Made by a program: the position numbers and the translations under genes
Origin: Plantactinospora alkalitolerans
GTDB taxonomy: Bacteria; Actinomycetota; Actinomycetes; Mycobacteriales; Micromonosporaceae
Direction of reading: 5' to 3'
Length of the DNA stretch: 64,000 bases
Assembly (NCBI RefSeq): GCF_015690345.1
Contig: NZ_JADPUN010000176.1
Location: forward strand, 25,727 to 89,726
In this document: positions 1 to 10,214 of the stretch, piece after piece
Layout: the number at the start of each line of letters is the position of its first letter
How positions within the stretch are numbered: the first letter of the stretch is position 1
The notes under the pieces: model-generated
What the model was told of the DNA's origin: nothing
Seen by the model: only the letters and a program-made list of their open reading frames with translations
The model's database searches: none

Positions 1-99
1 GGTAGCCGGACACGCCGGAAGTGTAGGCGATCATTCGCGTCTGTCGGTCGGGGTCCAAAATTGGGTTGCCGGAGGTGCGCCCGGTCCTACGGTGAACGG

Positions 100-1635
100 G
101 TGCTGACACCACCGGCTGGCCTGCCCGAGGACGCTCTCCGATCCACGCTCGCGCGGCAGTGGGGGCTCGACGTCGCCTCGCTGGCGTACCGGCCGGTCGG
201 CTTCGGCAGCCACCATTGGGAGATCGTCGACACCGGACGAGTTCGCTGGTTCGTGACCGTCGACGACCTGGAGGTGAAGCGGCACTCGCTGGACGAGCCG
301 CTCGACGCGGCATTCGACCGGCTGCGCGCCGCCCTCGGCACCGCCGCGCGGCTACGGGAGCACGGCCACCCGTACGTCGTGGCTCCCGTGCCGACCCGCG
401 ACGGTGAACCGGTGGCGCGGTTGTCCGACCGGTTCGGCGTCTCGCTCCACCGGTACGTCGAGGGGCAGAGCTTCGAGTGGGGCGAGTTCGGCACTCCCGG
501 GCATCGGGATGCCGTACTCGATGTCCTGATCGCCCTGCACACGGCTCCGGCGGCGGTTCGCGACGGCGCCCTGGTCGACGACTTCGCCATCGGACACCGC
601 GACGAGCTGGAGTCGGGTCTGGACGGTGCCGAGGATGTCGACGGACTCGGCCCGTACGCCCGGCCCGCCGCGGACCTGCTCGTCGAGTACGCGGCGCCGG
701 TCCGGCGACTGCTCGCCCGCTACGACGCCCTCGTCACCATCGCCCGTGCCGAGCCGTCCCGGATGGTCCTCACCCACGGGGAGCCGCATCCCGGCAACAC
801 CATGCGGGTCGGCGGCGACTGGCTGCTGATCGACTGGGAGACGGTCCTGCTGGCGCCGCCCGAGCGTGACCTGTGGATCGTGGGTGCCGGTGACGACTCG
901 GTCCTCGGCGCGTACGCCGACGCGACCGGCACGGCACCGCTGGCCGCGATGCTCGAGCTGTACCGCATCCGCTGGCACCTCGACGACATCGCCATCGAGG
1001 TGAGTCGCTTCCGGAGTCGGCACAGCGGGGACGCGGGCGACGACGAGTCGTGGAAGATCCTGCGCTCCGTACTCGAACACGTCAGCGACCTGCCGGTCGA
1101 AGACGATCACCAGGCACCGATAACGCGCGTACCGGACCACGGGACGTACCGGCGCCGAGCGGCCCGGGTGCTGCTGCTCGACGCCGCCGGACGGGTCCTG
1201 TTGCTGCGATGCCTGCTGGATCCCGAGGACCCCGACGCCGGCCACTGCTGGATGGTTCCGGGCGGAGGCGTCAACGACGGGGAATCCCTCCGCCAGGCGG
1301 CGGCCCGGGAGCTCCATGAGGAGGTCGGGCTCCTGGTCGAGCCCGACGAGCTTGGCGAACCCGTCGCGCTGACGACCGGGTACGCGAACCTCGGTTGGGC
1401 CGAGGGTCTCTTCCGGGACGACTTCTTCTGGCACCGGGTCGACACCCACGTCGTCGACATCAGTGCGATGGAGCCACTCGAACGCGGCAGCCACGTCGGG
1501 CACCGGTGGTGGCCGGTCGACGAGCTGGCCCGGACCGACGAGACCGTCTACCCGTACGAACTCGCCCCGCTACTGGCTGACCTGCTGGCTGGAGGTCAGC
1601 CGGGTCAGCCGGTCGCGCTGCCCTGGCACCACTGA
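100..1635 (+). CDS. APH-type phosphotransferase fused to NUDIX hydrolase
   Basis: This is a two-domain protein of about 511 residues. The N-terminal part (about 1-330) resembles the aminoglycoside/choline kinase fold: the catalytic-loop motif HGEPHPGN lies near residue 226 and the metal-binding LIDWE near 243. The usual HGD is HGE here. The C-terminal part (about 350-505) is a NUDIX domain; the box starts near residue 388 with GGGVNDGE, then RELHEEVGL, so all NUDIX glutamates are present. The frame is open from TTG at 61, but homology begins only after the GTG at 100, so that start was chosen. The substrate is unknown; a small-molecule kinase joined to a nucleotide-pyrophosphate hydrolase suggests resistance or metabolite repair. 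It stands alone and ends in its own terminator. Confidence 0.8.
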   Translation: MLTPPAGLPEDALRSTLARQWGLDVASLAYRPVGFGSHHWEIVDTGRVRWFVTVDDLEVKRHSLDEPLDAAFDRLRAALGTAARLREHGHPYVVAPVPTRDGEPVARLSDRFGVSLHRYVEGQSFEWGEFGTPGHRDAVLDVLIALHTAPAAVRDGALVDDFAIGHRDELESGLDGAEDVDGLGPYARPAADLLVEYAAPVRRLLARYDALVTIARAEPSRMVLTHGEPHPGNTMRVGGDWLLIDWETVLLAPPERDLWIVGAGDDSVLGAYADATGTAPLAAMLELYRIRWHLDDIAIEVSRFRSRHSGDAGDDESWKILRSVLEHVSDLPVEDDHQAPITRVPDHGTYRRRAARVLLLDAAGRVLLLRCLLDPEDPDAGHCWMVPGGGVNDGESLRQAAARELHEEVGLLVEPDELGEPVALTTGYANLGWAEGLFRDDFFWHRVDTHVVDISAMEPLERGSHVGHRWWPVDELARTDETVYPYELAPLLADLLAGGQPGQPVALPWHH

Positions 1636-1693
1636 CCCGTCCCGTCCCGGTGACGGTTGATGATGCCTCCGGGCGGGATGGCACGGCCGGAGC

Positions 1694-1716
1694 GCTGTCA
1701 ATAGACAGCCATTTTT
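1694..1716 (+). terminator. Rho-independent terminator after the APH-NUDIX gene
   Basis: GCTGTC (1694-1699) and GACAGC (1704-1709) form a perfect 6-bp stem with an AATA loop, followed two bases later by a run of five T (1712-1716). This is one of the few textbook intrinsic terminators in such GC-rich DNA. Confidence 0.7.
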
Positions 1717-1911
1717 CAGATCCGGACAATCCAGCCAGATTTCGGTAATCCCACCGATCCGGCACCCTCGACCCACGACGGGCCGGGGTCGGTCCCGCAG
1801 TGGCGTCGGCGGCTGCGCGGGAACCAGCCGAGGATCCCGGCCAGGAACCCGGTGCGCTTTTGTTCCCGGCAGGGGGATGGTCAGGGTCACTCCGTCGACC
1901 GCCGAGAGAAG

Positions 1912-1928
1912 TGGACGACGGTCGTCCC
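1912..1928. promoter_or_regulatory. Operator copy 1, GGACG-N5-CGTCC
   Basis: GGACG (1913-1917) and CGTCC (1923-1927) form an inverted repeat around five bases. It has the same arm sequence and spacing as copy 2 at 1950-1966 and as the site before the TetR gene at 4512-4528. Its centre lies 38 bp from that of copy 2. Probably bound by the TetR protein at 4548. Confidence 0.55.
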
Positions 1929-1949
1929 CTTGGACTACCTTTCCTGAAG

Positions 1950-1966
1950 CGGACGGTAGTCGTCCG
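1950..1966. promoter_or_regulatory. Operator copy 2, CGGACG-N5-CGTCCG
   Basis: CGGACGGTAGTCGTCCG is a perfect 6-bp inverted repeat around five bases. It matches the site overlapping the promoter of the TetR gene (CGGACGATAGACGTCCG, 4512-4528) at 15 of 17 positions. Its position upstream of the SDR gene suggests that one TetR repressor controls both transcription units. Confidence 0.65.
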
Positions 1967-2101
1967 GCTGCGGGTGCCACGTTTTCGAGCCGTCCCGCAC
2001 ATATCGCTGATTCATGACGGGTGCCGCCACGGCCTCCCGCTGCTCATTGTCGAACGCTTTTCGACCACCCACCGAATTCAAAATATAGATGAGGATCAAT
2101 C

Positions 2102-2866
2102 ATGTCCATGCGTTTCGCAGATAAGGTCGTTCTGGTCACCGGTGCCACCTCCGGCATGGGGCGGGCCCTGGCAGAACGGGTCGCCGCCGAGGGCGCGAAG
2201 GTTGTCCTGGCGGCACGCGGCACGGAAGCTGGTACAGCATTCGCCGCCGCACTCCGCTCCGCCGGACGGAACGCGATCTTCGTGCCGACCGATGTGACGG
2301 TCGGGGCCGAGATGGAGCAGTTGGTGCAGCGGGCGGTCGACCACTACGGCCGGCTCGACGGCGTGTTCAACAACGTGGGCGCGGCCACCGCGCTCGGTCC
2401 GATCACCGAGATCGGTCACGACGCATGGGGCGCCGAGATGGCCCTCAACCTCGACAGCGTCTTCTTCGGGCTGAAGTACCAGATCCCCGCGCTGCAGGCA
2501 TCCGGCGGCGGCTCGATCGTGAACAACGCCTCCACCACCGGCGTCACCGGTGTGCCCGGCCTTGCCTCCTACAGTGCCGCCAAGCACGGCGTAGTCGGAC
2601 TCACCCGGTCGACGGCACTCGAAGTGGCGGCGACGGGGGTACGGATCAACGCGCTCGTCACCGGCGGCGTCGACACCCCGCTACTGCGGCGCAACATGGG
2701 CCCGGACCCGGAGAAGGCCCTCCAGATCGGCAACGCGATGCACCCCGTGGGACGGATCGGGCGACCCGACGAGATCGCCGCACTCGCGGCCTTCCTCCTG
2801 AGCGACGAAGCCCCGTTCATCACCGGCGCCGCGCTCGCGATCGACGGCGGCCTGACCGCCGCCTGA
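2102..2866 (+). CDS. Short-chain dehydrogenase/reductase (classical SDR)
   Basis: A 254-residue NAD(P)-dependent oxidoreductase. The cofactor motif TGATSGMG lies near residues 14-21, NNVG follows the fourth strand, the catalytic Ser is in NNASTTG, and YSAAK supplies Tyr and Lys. The C-terminus (AIDGGLTAA) is typical of the FabG-like class. GAGGA lies 6 bp before the ATG. The substrate cannot be read from sequence. It lies 46 bp upstream of an MFS pump and behind two TetR-type operators, so it may modify a compound that is then exported, or detoxify the inducer. Confidence 0.9.
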   Translation: MSMRFADKVVLVTGATSGMGRALAERVAAEGAKVVLAARGTEAGTAFAAALRSAGRNAIFVPTDVTVGAEMEQLVQRAVDHYGRLDGVFNNVGAATALGPITEIGHDAWGAEMALNLDSVFFGLKYQIPALQASGGGSIVNNASTTGVTGVPGLASYSAAKHGVVGLTRSTALEVAATGVRINALVTGGVDTPLLRRNMGPDPEKALQIGNAMHPVGRIGRPDEIAALAAFLLSDEAPFITGAALAIDGGLTAA

Positions 2867-2912
2867 CGACTGCCGACAGACAACAGCATGATCTCCCCTG
2901 GAGGAAATGACG

Positions 2913-4406
2913 ATGTCCACTCGTCATGACGAGTCGGATTCCCGGCGATGGAAAGCCCTGTTGTTCATCTCCATCGCCCAGTTGATGGTTGTTCTCGACG
3001 GCGCCGTAATGAACATCGCCCTCCCCTCGGCGCAGCAGGCGCTGCACTTCACCGACGGAAGCCGTCAGTGGGTGGTCACCGCGTACGGCCTGGCCTTCGG
3101 TGGCCTCCTGCTGGTCGGCGGCCGGGTGGGTGACATGGTGGGGCGCAAGCGCGTCTTCCTGATCGCCCTGGCGGGCTTCGCGGTCGCCTCGGCGATCGGC
3201 GGCCTGGCGGTGAACGCCGGGATGCTGCTGACCGCCCGGGCGCTGCAGGGAGTCTTCGCGGCCCTGCTCGCGCCGGCCGCGCTCTCGCTGATCTCGCTGA
3301 CCTTCACCCAGCCGCGGGAACGGGCGAAGGCCTTCGGCGTGTTCGCCGCGGTCTCGATCGCCGGTGGCGCCGTCGGCCTGATCGCCGGTGGCCTGCTCAC
3401 CCAGTACCTGAACTGGCGCTTCGCGATGTTCATCCTGGTTCCCATCGCGATCATCGGAATCCTGGGCGCCGTTTCCACCGTGCAGGACAACGGCGAGCGG
3501 CACCGTTCCCGGCTCGACGTTCCCGGCGTGCTGCTGGCCAGCCTCGGTCTCGTCGGTCTGGTCTACGGGTTCAGCGCCGCGGAGAGCCACGGCTGGTCGG
3601 CACCGCTGACAATCGGGTCCTTCGTCGTCGGCGTACTGCTGCTGACGGCCTTCCTCGTGGTGCAGTCGCGGGTGCCTGCCCCGCTGCTGCCGCTGCGGGT
3701 TCTGACCGAACGCAACCGAGCAGCCGCGTACCTGTCGGTGGCGTTCGCCGTGGTCAGCATGTTCGGGATGTTCCTCCTGCTGAGCTACTACTTCCAGCAG
3801 GTCAAGGGGTGGTCGCCGGTGATGGCCGGCCTGGCGTTCATGCCGATGGCGGTGTTGCAGGCCTTCGGGGCAACGCAGGTTGGTGCCCGGCTCGCGCACC
3901 GGATCGCCCCGAGGCCGATCATGGTCACCGGCTACCTCGTCAGCGCGGCCGGTCTCGTGCTGCTCGCCCTGCTCGATGCGGACAGCAGCTTCTTGGAGAT
4001 CGCGGTCGCCGAGGCAGTGGTCGGCATCGGAATCGGCGCCGCGTTCATGCCCGCGATGAGCATCTCCAGCCACGGCGTGGCGCCCACCGACGTCGGTGTC
4101 GCCTCCGCGATGATCAGTTCGTCGCAGCAGGTCGGTGGCTCGATCGGTGTCGCACTGCTCAACACCGTCGCGACCAGCTCCGCCGCCTCCTACCTGGCTA
4201 CCCGCAACGGTACGGCGGCTCCCGTCCACGTCCGGCACCAGGCGCTGATGCACGGCTACTCGGCCGCGTACTGGCTGGCCACTGCCTTCGTCGTGGCCGC
4301 GGCACTGGTCTCCGCGATCCTGGTGAACGCCCGCGCCCCGCAGCACCTGCCGAGTCCGGCGCCGGAGGATGCCGCCGTGGACGCCGTTCCGGTGCCCGCA
4401 CACTGA
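2913..4406 (+). CDS. MFS multidrug efflux transporter, DHA2 (14-TM) family
   Basis: About 497 residues with some 14 hydrophobic segments. The sequence resembles the EmrB/QacA drug:proton antiporters: an early Asp in the first membrane helix (VVLDGAVMNIALPS), a motif-A-like loop (GGRVGDMVGRKRVF) between helices 2 and 3, and a motif-C-like GGAVGLIAGG in helix 5. The nearby ATG at 2907 has GGAGG only 2 bp before it, whereas ATG 2913 has it at 8 bp, so 2913 is preferred. It follows the SDR gene closely and precedes a tetR gene, a normal context for inducible export of a toxic small molecule. Confidence 0.9.
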   Translation: MSTRHDESDSRRWKALLFISIAQLMVVLDGAVMNIALPSAQQALHFTDGSRQWVVTAYGLAFGGLLLVGGRVGDMVGRKRVFLIALAGFAVASAIGGLAVNAGMLLTARALQGVFAALLAPAALSLISLTFTQPRERAKAFGVFAAVSIAGGAVGLIAGGLLTQYLNWRFAMFILVPIAIIGILGAVSTVQDNGERHRSRLDVPGVLLASLGLVGLVYGFSAAESHGWSAPLTIGSFVVGVLLLTAFLVVQSRVPAPLLPLRVLTERNRAAAYLSVAFAVVSMFGMFLLLSYYFQQVKGWSPVMAGLAFMPMAVLQAFGATQVGARLAHRIAPRPIMVTGYLVSAAGLVLLALLDADSSFLEIAVAEAVVGIGIGAAFMPAMSISSHGVAPTDVGVASAMISSSQQVGGSIGVALLNTVATSSAASYLATRNGTAAPVHVRHQALMHGYSAAYWLATAFVVAAALVSAILVNARAPQHLPSPAPEDAAVDAVPVPAH

Positions 4407-4410
4407 GGAT

Positions 4411-4446
4411 GGGGAGCCGCTCGCTCCACGTGCGGCGAGCGACCCC
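4411..4446 (+). terminator. Stem-loop between the MFS and TetR genes
   Basis: CGCTCGC (4418-4424) pairs with GCGAGCG (4435-4441), and GGGG/CCCC flanks can extend the stem. There is no T-run. Its position 5 bp after the MFS stop codon suggests a transcription end or attenuator before tetR. Confidence 0.4.
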
Positions 4447-4511
4447 TTCCGGCACGGTCGGGTCCGGAGTCGACGCGACGGCCGATGCCCGCCGGTCACA
4501 CCCAGCACAAT

Positions 4512-4547
4512 CGGACGATAGACGTCCGTTTATGGTAGGCTCGGGGG
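4512..4547 (+). promoter_or_regulatory. tetR promoter with autoregulatory operator
   Basis: The inverted repeat CGGACGATAGACGTCCG (4512-4528) covers the expected -35 to -10 interval. A TAGGCT hexamer (4536-4541) is followed by six bases and then the ATG at 4548, so transcription probably starts at the start codon (leaderless mRNA). Bound repressor would block the promoter. The motif recurs twice before the SDR gene. Confidence 0.6.
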
Positions 4548-5177
4548 ATGCCTGATCTGGACCCGGTGCCCGACGTCCGTGCGGACGCACGGCACAACCG
4601 ACGCCAGCTGATCATCGCGACGCGGGAGGCGATCGCCTCGCGCGGGCTCGACGTCTCGGCTCTGGACATCGCGAAGGCGGCGGGCGTGGGGGTGGGCACG
4701 CTGTACCGGCGCTTCGGCACCAAGGAAGCGCTGCTCGACGCCGTGGTGCTCGGCCTCTACGACGAGTTGTGCGACACCGCGCGGGTTTGTATGGACCGCG
4801 CCGATGCCTGGGAGGGGCTGGCGGAGTTCGTGATGGAGCTGGCCGGGGCGCACCGGGACAGCCGCGGACTGGCCGAGGTCACCGCGGCGTGTGACAGGCC
4901 CCCGTCACCGGAACTCGCGGAGCGGACCGCCGCGTTGCAGGATGCCGTCATCCGGCTGACCGAGCGGGCGCGCACGGCCGGTCACCTGCGTGCGGACGTC
5001 ACCTGGCAGGACATCATGATCTGCTCCCGCGCGGCCCTGGACACCGACCACTGCCTCGGCGTCGACGCAGGGCCGGACGGGTGGCGTCGAGTCGTCACGA
5101 TCCTGCTCGACGGGATACACGCCCCCGGGCGGACTCCTCTGGAGGGGCCTGCCCCGCAGGTCCACCGGGAAGGATGA
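4548..5177 (+). CDS. TetR-family transcriptional repressor
   Basis: A 209-residue regulator. The N-terminal helix-turn-helix (about residues 20-65) has the family signature: DIAKAAGVGVGTLYRRFGTKEAL is recognisable, with GTLYRRF as the recognition-helix core. The rest is an all-helical ligand-binding and dimer domain. It follows the SDR and MFS genes and is preceded by its own copy of the operator motif, so local autorepression with derepression by the exported compound is the simplest model. The ligand is unknown. Confidence 0.9.
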   Translation: MPDLDPVPDVRADARHNRRQLIIATREAIASRGLDVSALDIAKAAGVGVGTLYRRFGTKEALLDAVVLGLYDELCDTARVCMDRADAWEGLAEFVMELAGAHRDSRGLAEVTAACDRPPSPELAERTAALQDAVIRLTERARTAGHLRADVTWQDIMICSRAALDTDHCLGVDAGPDGWRRVVTILLDGIHAPGRTPLEGPAPQVHREG

Positions 5178-5309
5178 CGGCGCAGTCCTCCGGCCGGCGG
5201 CAATCCGTGCGCGCGTTCCAGGATGGACGGTGCCGGTGACGTCGGCGCGGTCGGTGACGCCGGTACGGCCGGCCGGTGCGCCGTTGTCGTCGACGTCCGC
5301 TGGAAACGG

Positions 5310-5996
5310 TCAGCCAAGCTCGCAGGCCCGGCCGTTCACCGCGCAACTGTTCGGGGTCTCCCGGTAACCCCTGCGCTCGAAGTGGAACCGCAGCGGCACG
5401 GAGCCACCGCCGGCCAGTGTGCTGCCCTTGAAGACGTACCGGCCGTCGGAGCGCTGCACCGTCGGCTGGGGCGCCCCCTCGGCCCAGAACCCACGCAGGT
5501 CGTCGACCTCGTCGGGGAAACGCAGTTCGACCGTCCACACCCCCGCCGTACCGGACACGTTGCGGACCAGCACCTCACCGACGAACGAGTCGCGGTAGTC
5601 GGCCAGCACCCGGTACCGGCCGGTCAGTTCGGCCTGCGGCGCGGCTGGCGGAGCGGCGGAGGTCGGCCGGGCACCCGGTGCGGTGGTCCGGGGCGGCCTG
5701 GTCCGGGCCGGCGTCACCGCGGCCCGCGACGGCCGGGCGTCGGGTCCCGTCGACCGGTCCTCGGCGCCCGGGGACGCGCTGGGACCGGCCGGGTCGGCGG
5801 CGGAGGCCAACGGGGAGGTCGTGGTGCCCGGCTCGAACGGCCAGACCGGCTCGGGCGCGCCCGAGGACCGCCGGTCGGCGGAGAGGTATCCGGTGGTGAT
5901 GACGAACAGCACCGTCATCACCAGGACACCGGCGAGGACGACGATCCACGGCGCCGACGCGAGCAACCGCGGTCGACTCGACTCGGGCGTGCTCAC
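5310..5996 (-). CDS. Membrane-anchored protein with CBM2-like C-terminal domain
   Basis: A 228-residue protein. One hydrophobic segment lies near residues 13-35 (signal anchor), then a long Pro/Ala/Thr/Ser-rich linker, then a C-terminal beta-rich domain (about 125-228). The spacing of aromatic residues, the LRGFWAEG strand and the closing CAVNGRACELG resemble carbohydrate-binding module family 2, where a Cys pair closes the fold. It probably binds polysaccharide or cell wall outside the membrane. Its GTG start overlaps the stop of the upstream papain-like gene (GTGA), so the two are translationally coupled. The CBM2 assignment is by eye. Confidence 0.6.
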   Translation of the reverse strand: MSTPESSRPRLLASAPWIVVLAGVLVMTVLFVITTGYLSADRRSSGAPEPVWPFEPGTTTSPLASAADPAGPSASPGAEDRSTGPDARPSRAAVTPARTRPPRTTAPGARPTSAAPPAAPQAELTGRYRVLADYRDSFVGEVLVRNVSGTAGVWTVELRFPDEVDDLRGFWAEGAPQPTVQRSDGRYVFKGSTLAGGGSVPLRFHFERRGYRETPNSCAVNGRACELG

Positions 5997-6640
5997 CGAG
6001 TCGGAATCCGGACCGCGATCTCGCTGCCGAGCCGCGCCCCGGCGGAGAGTTCCAGGTCGTCGCCGCTCCAGAACCGTCCCGGGTCGTACCAGCTCGGGCG
6101 CCGTCCGGCCGGCAGCAGACCCATCGCCTGGTACGTGACCGCGACGACCTCGGCACAGTACGCCGTCTCCAGGGTGCTCTCACTCGGCTGGCGGTCACGG
6201 ACGGCCGGTGCCCGTCCGCGCAGCCATCGCCAGGCGAGTTGGGCGGTGGACGGAAAAGGCGTTCCGTCCAGGCGGGCGATGGTACGCAGCACCCCGTTCT
6301 CCATCTCCTGATCGGCCGGTGGTTCGAGTTGCCGCAGCCAGCCGCGCTGGCCGTAACGGTTTCCCCACACCCGGACCGCGTCCCGCAGGTCGTGCAACTG
6401 CACGCCGCGGTGGTGGTTGCCCGACCACATGTCGGGCAATGACCGGCCGAGCTCGGCGTGCCACATTAACGGCGGCAGGTCCTCGATGACCACAGACATT
6501 CCGACATGGTTCACCGGACTGTTCGTGGTGAACTGGATCGCCCGATCCGGCACACTGCGGCCCCGGAAGACCCAGACATCGCCGGTACGGGTCAGCTCGA
6601 TCGCCTCGTCGAGACTGAGTTCGCTGCTCTCCTCGGTCAT
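5993..6640 (-). CDS. Permuted papain-fold (YiiX/NlpC-P60-like) protein
   Basis: A 215-residue protein. It has the order of a circularly permuted papain-like enzyme: a His in NSPVNHVGMSV (near residue 46) comes first, and a Cys in AYCAEVVAVTYQ (near residue 167) follows. Similar proteins (YiiX/YaeF, LRAT-like) cleave or transfer acyl or peptide groups. No signal peptide is obvious. It is the first gene of a two-gene operon with the membrane-anchored CBM2-like gene. The substrate is unknown; an envelope lipid or peptide is a guess from the partner. Confidence 0.55.
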   Translation of the reverse strand: MTEESSELSLDEAIELTRTGDVWVFRGRSVPDRAIQFTTNSPVNHVGMSVVIEDLPPLMWHAELGRSLPDMWSGNHHRGVQLHDLRDAVRVWGNRYGQRGWLRQLEPPADQEMENGVLRTIARLDGTPFPSTAQLAWRWLRGRAPAVRDRQPSESTLETAYCAEVVAVTYQAMGLLPAGRRPSWYDPGRFWSGDDLELSAGARLGSEIAVRIPTR

Positions 6641-6692
6641 GTCCCCACCTAGGTCCGCCCACTCGTCGCAAGCCTCCGACTACCCTAGGCGG

Positions 6693-6863
6693 ATGCGCTG
6701 GTGGAAGGTAATCGGAGTGGCAAGCTTCGTCGGGGTCGCGGCCACCGGGGTGGTGCTGGCTCGGGCCGAACGGCGGCGCCGGGCGTACACCCCGGAACAG
6801 ATTCGCGACCGGCTGCGAGAGCGGCACGCCGAGGCGACCACGACGCCGTCCACTCCGGACTGA
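6693..6863 (+). CDS. Small single-pass membrane protein
   Basis: A 56-residue protein with one hydrophobic helix (about 5-23, VIGVASFVGVAATGVVLA) followed by a basic stretch (ERRRR) and a charged tail, so the tail should be cytoplasmic. The ATG at 6693 sits 6 nt after a TACCCT -10-like hexamer (6681-6686), supporting a leaderless start. It runs divergently from the papain-like gene. No family recognised. Confidence 0.6.
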   Translation: MRWWKVIGVASFVGVAATGVVLARAERRRRAYTPEQIRDRLRERHAEATTTPSTPD

Positions 6864-7216
6864 CGCGTTCATCGACCTGGGCCCGCTCCCGCGGCCCTTC
6901 TCGCCCGGTGCCCGGTTTCGGAACCGGTGTCCGACTCGATCGATCCACCGCCGTCGGATGGCACGGCGGCATGTTGGCGGCCGGTGCGGCTCCGGGCTGC
7001 CGAGCGGTGGGACGGGCTTGCGCTAATAGCAAGACGGACGTACGGTTTTGTTGGATGCAAACATCGGTAAGGGTTACCTGAGCCGGATGGCCTGGTAATA
7101 GGTAGGAAAGACTGCTCAGGACTACGCCCGGTCGCCCGCCGGTCGGGAGGCAGCCCGGACGAGCCGCCGGACCGGACGGCGCGGGCCGGGACGAAGACAG
7201 CGTGAAGGAGTACGAC
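6864..7216 (+). promoter_or_regulatory. Aconitase leader with AcnR-type box
   Basis: About 350 bp without a gene. AAGACGGACGTACGGTTT (7031-7048) matches 16 of 18 bases of the box before acnR (18304-18321) and is the probable AcnR operator. Nearby are two more inverted repeats, GCTAATAGC (7022-7030) and GGTAAGGGTTACC (7066-7078). No clear -10 was identified. AAGGAG (7205-7210) is the ribosome binding site for the GTG at 7217. Confidence 0.6.
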
Positions 7217-10006
<2,790 letters not shown>

Positions 10007-10029
10007 GTTCCACCGCAGCCGCGATGCCC

Positions 10030-10067
10030 GGCCGGGCCGGTCTCCCCCTTGGGAGGCCGGCCCGGCC
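10030..10067 (+). terminator. Terminator after acnA
   Basis: A 17-bp stem with a single G-T wobble: GGCCGGGCCGGTCTCCC (10030-10046) pairs with GGGAGGCCGGCCCGGCC (10051-10067) around a four-base loop. There is no U-tract beyond CGTTTG, as is common in actinomycetes. Confidence 0.8.
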
Positions 10068-10146
10068 CGTTTGTCAGCCGCTGGCTCCGCACCCGTCGGC
10101 CCGGCCCGTTTGTCAGCCGCTGGCTCCGCACCCGTCGGCCCGGCCC
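10058..10146. repeat. 39-bp tandem repeat, 2.3 copies
   Basis: The sequence repeats with a 39-bp period without mismatch from 10058 to 10146. Each unit contains GTTTGTCAGCCGCTGGCTCC. The first copy includes the 3' arm of the acnA terminator, so the array looks like a local duplication of the terminator tail. Noncoding. Confidence 0.9.
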
Positions 10147-10153
10147 TCCGGGA

Positions 10154-10184
10154 TTGACCTCAACCAACATTGAGGGCGAAGACT
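10154..10184 (+). promoter_or_regulatory. MerR/SoxR-type promoter and operator
   Basis: TTGACC (10154-10159) serves as the -35 and AAGACT (10179-10184) as a weak -10, separated by 19 bp, the long spacer typical of MerR-family-activated promoters. The spacer carries CCTCAACCAACATTGAGG (10158-10175), a perfect 6-bp inverted repeat around six bases with the outer CCTCAA/TTGAGG arms of the SoxR box. It drives the quinone-reductase gene. The regulator gene is not in this window. Confidence 0.7.
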
Positions 10185-10214
10185 CGGCTCCCTGAGAACC
10201 GAGGAGGATGTGAC

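Larger units (their letters stand above)
1636..2101. other. Intergenic region before the SDR-MFS-TetR cassette
   Basis: About 465 bp without a convincing gene. It holds the terminator at 1694-1716, an AT-richer stretch around 1690-1760, and two copies of the operator motif described separately (1912-1928, 1950-1966). A TTGGAC hexamer (1930-1935) sits between the two copies and may be a -35 element. The open frames here have no recognisable family features. Confidence 0.6.

Noticed and set aside
1..99. Partial gene at the left edge
   Set aside because: No frame in the first 99 bases shows recognisable protein features; it is probably a promoter region.
2102..6640. Secondary-metabolite gene cluster at the left end
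   Set aside because: An SDR, a pump and a TetR regulator are present, but there is no synthase, synthetase or other scaffold-forming gene; a resistance or efflux cassette explains them.
10058..10146. Possible CRISPR array
   Set aside because: The units are directly tandem without unique spacers, and there are no cas genes. The phased repeat at 25326-25480 was rejected as CRISPR for the same reasons: the conserved part is only 8 bp.
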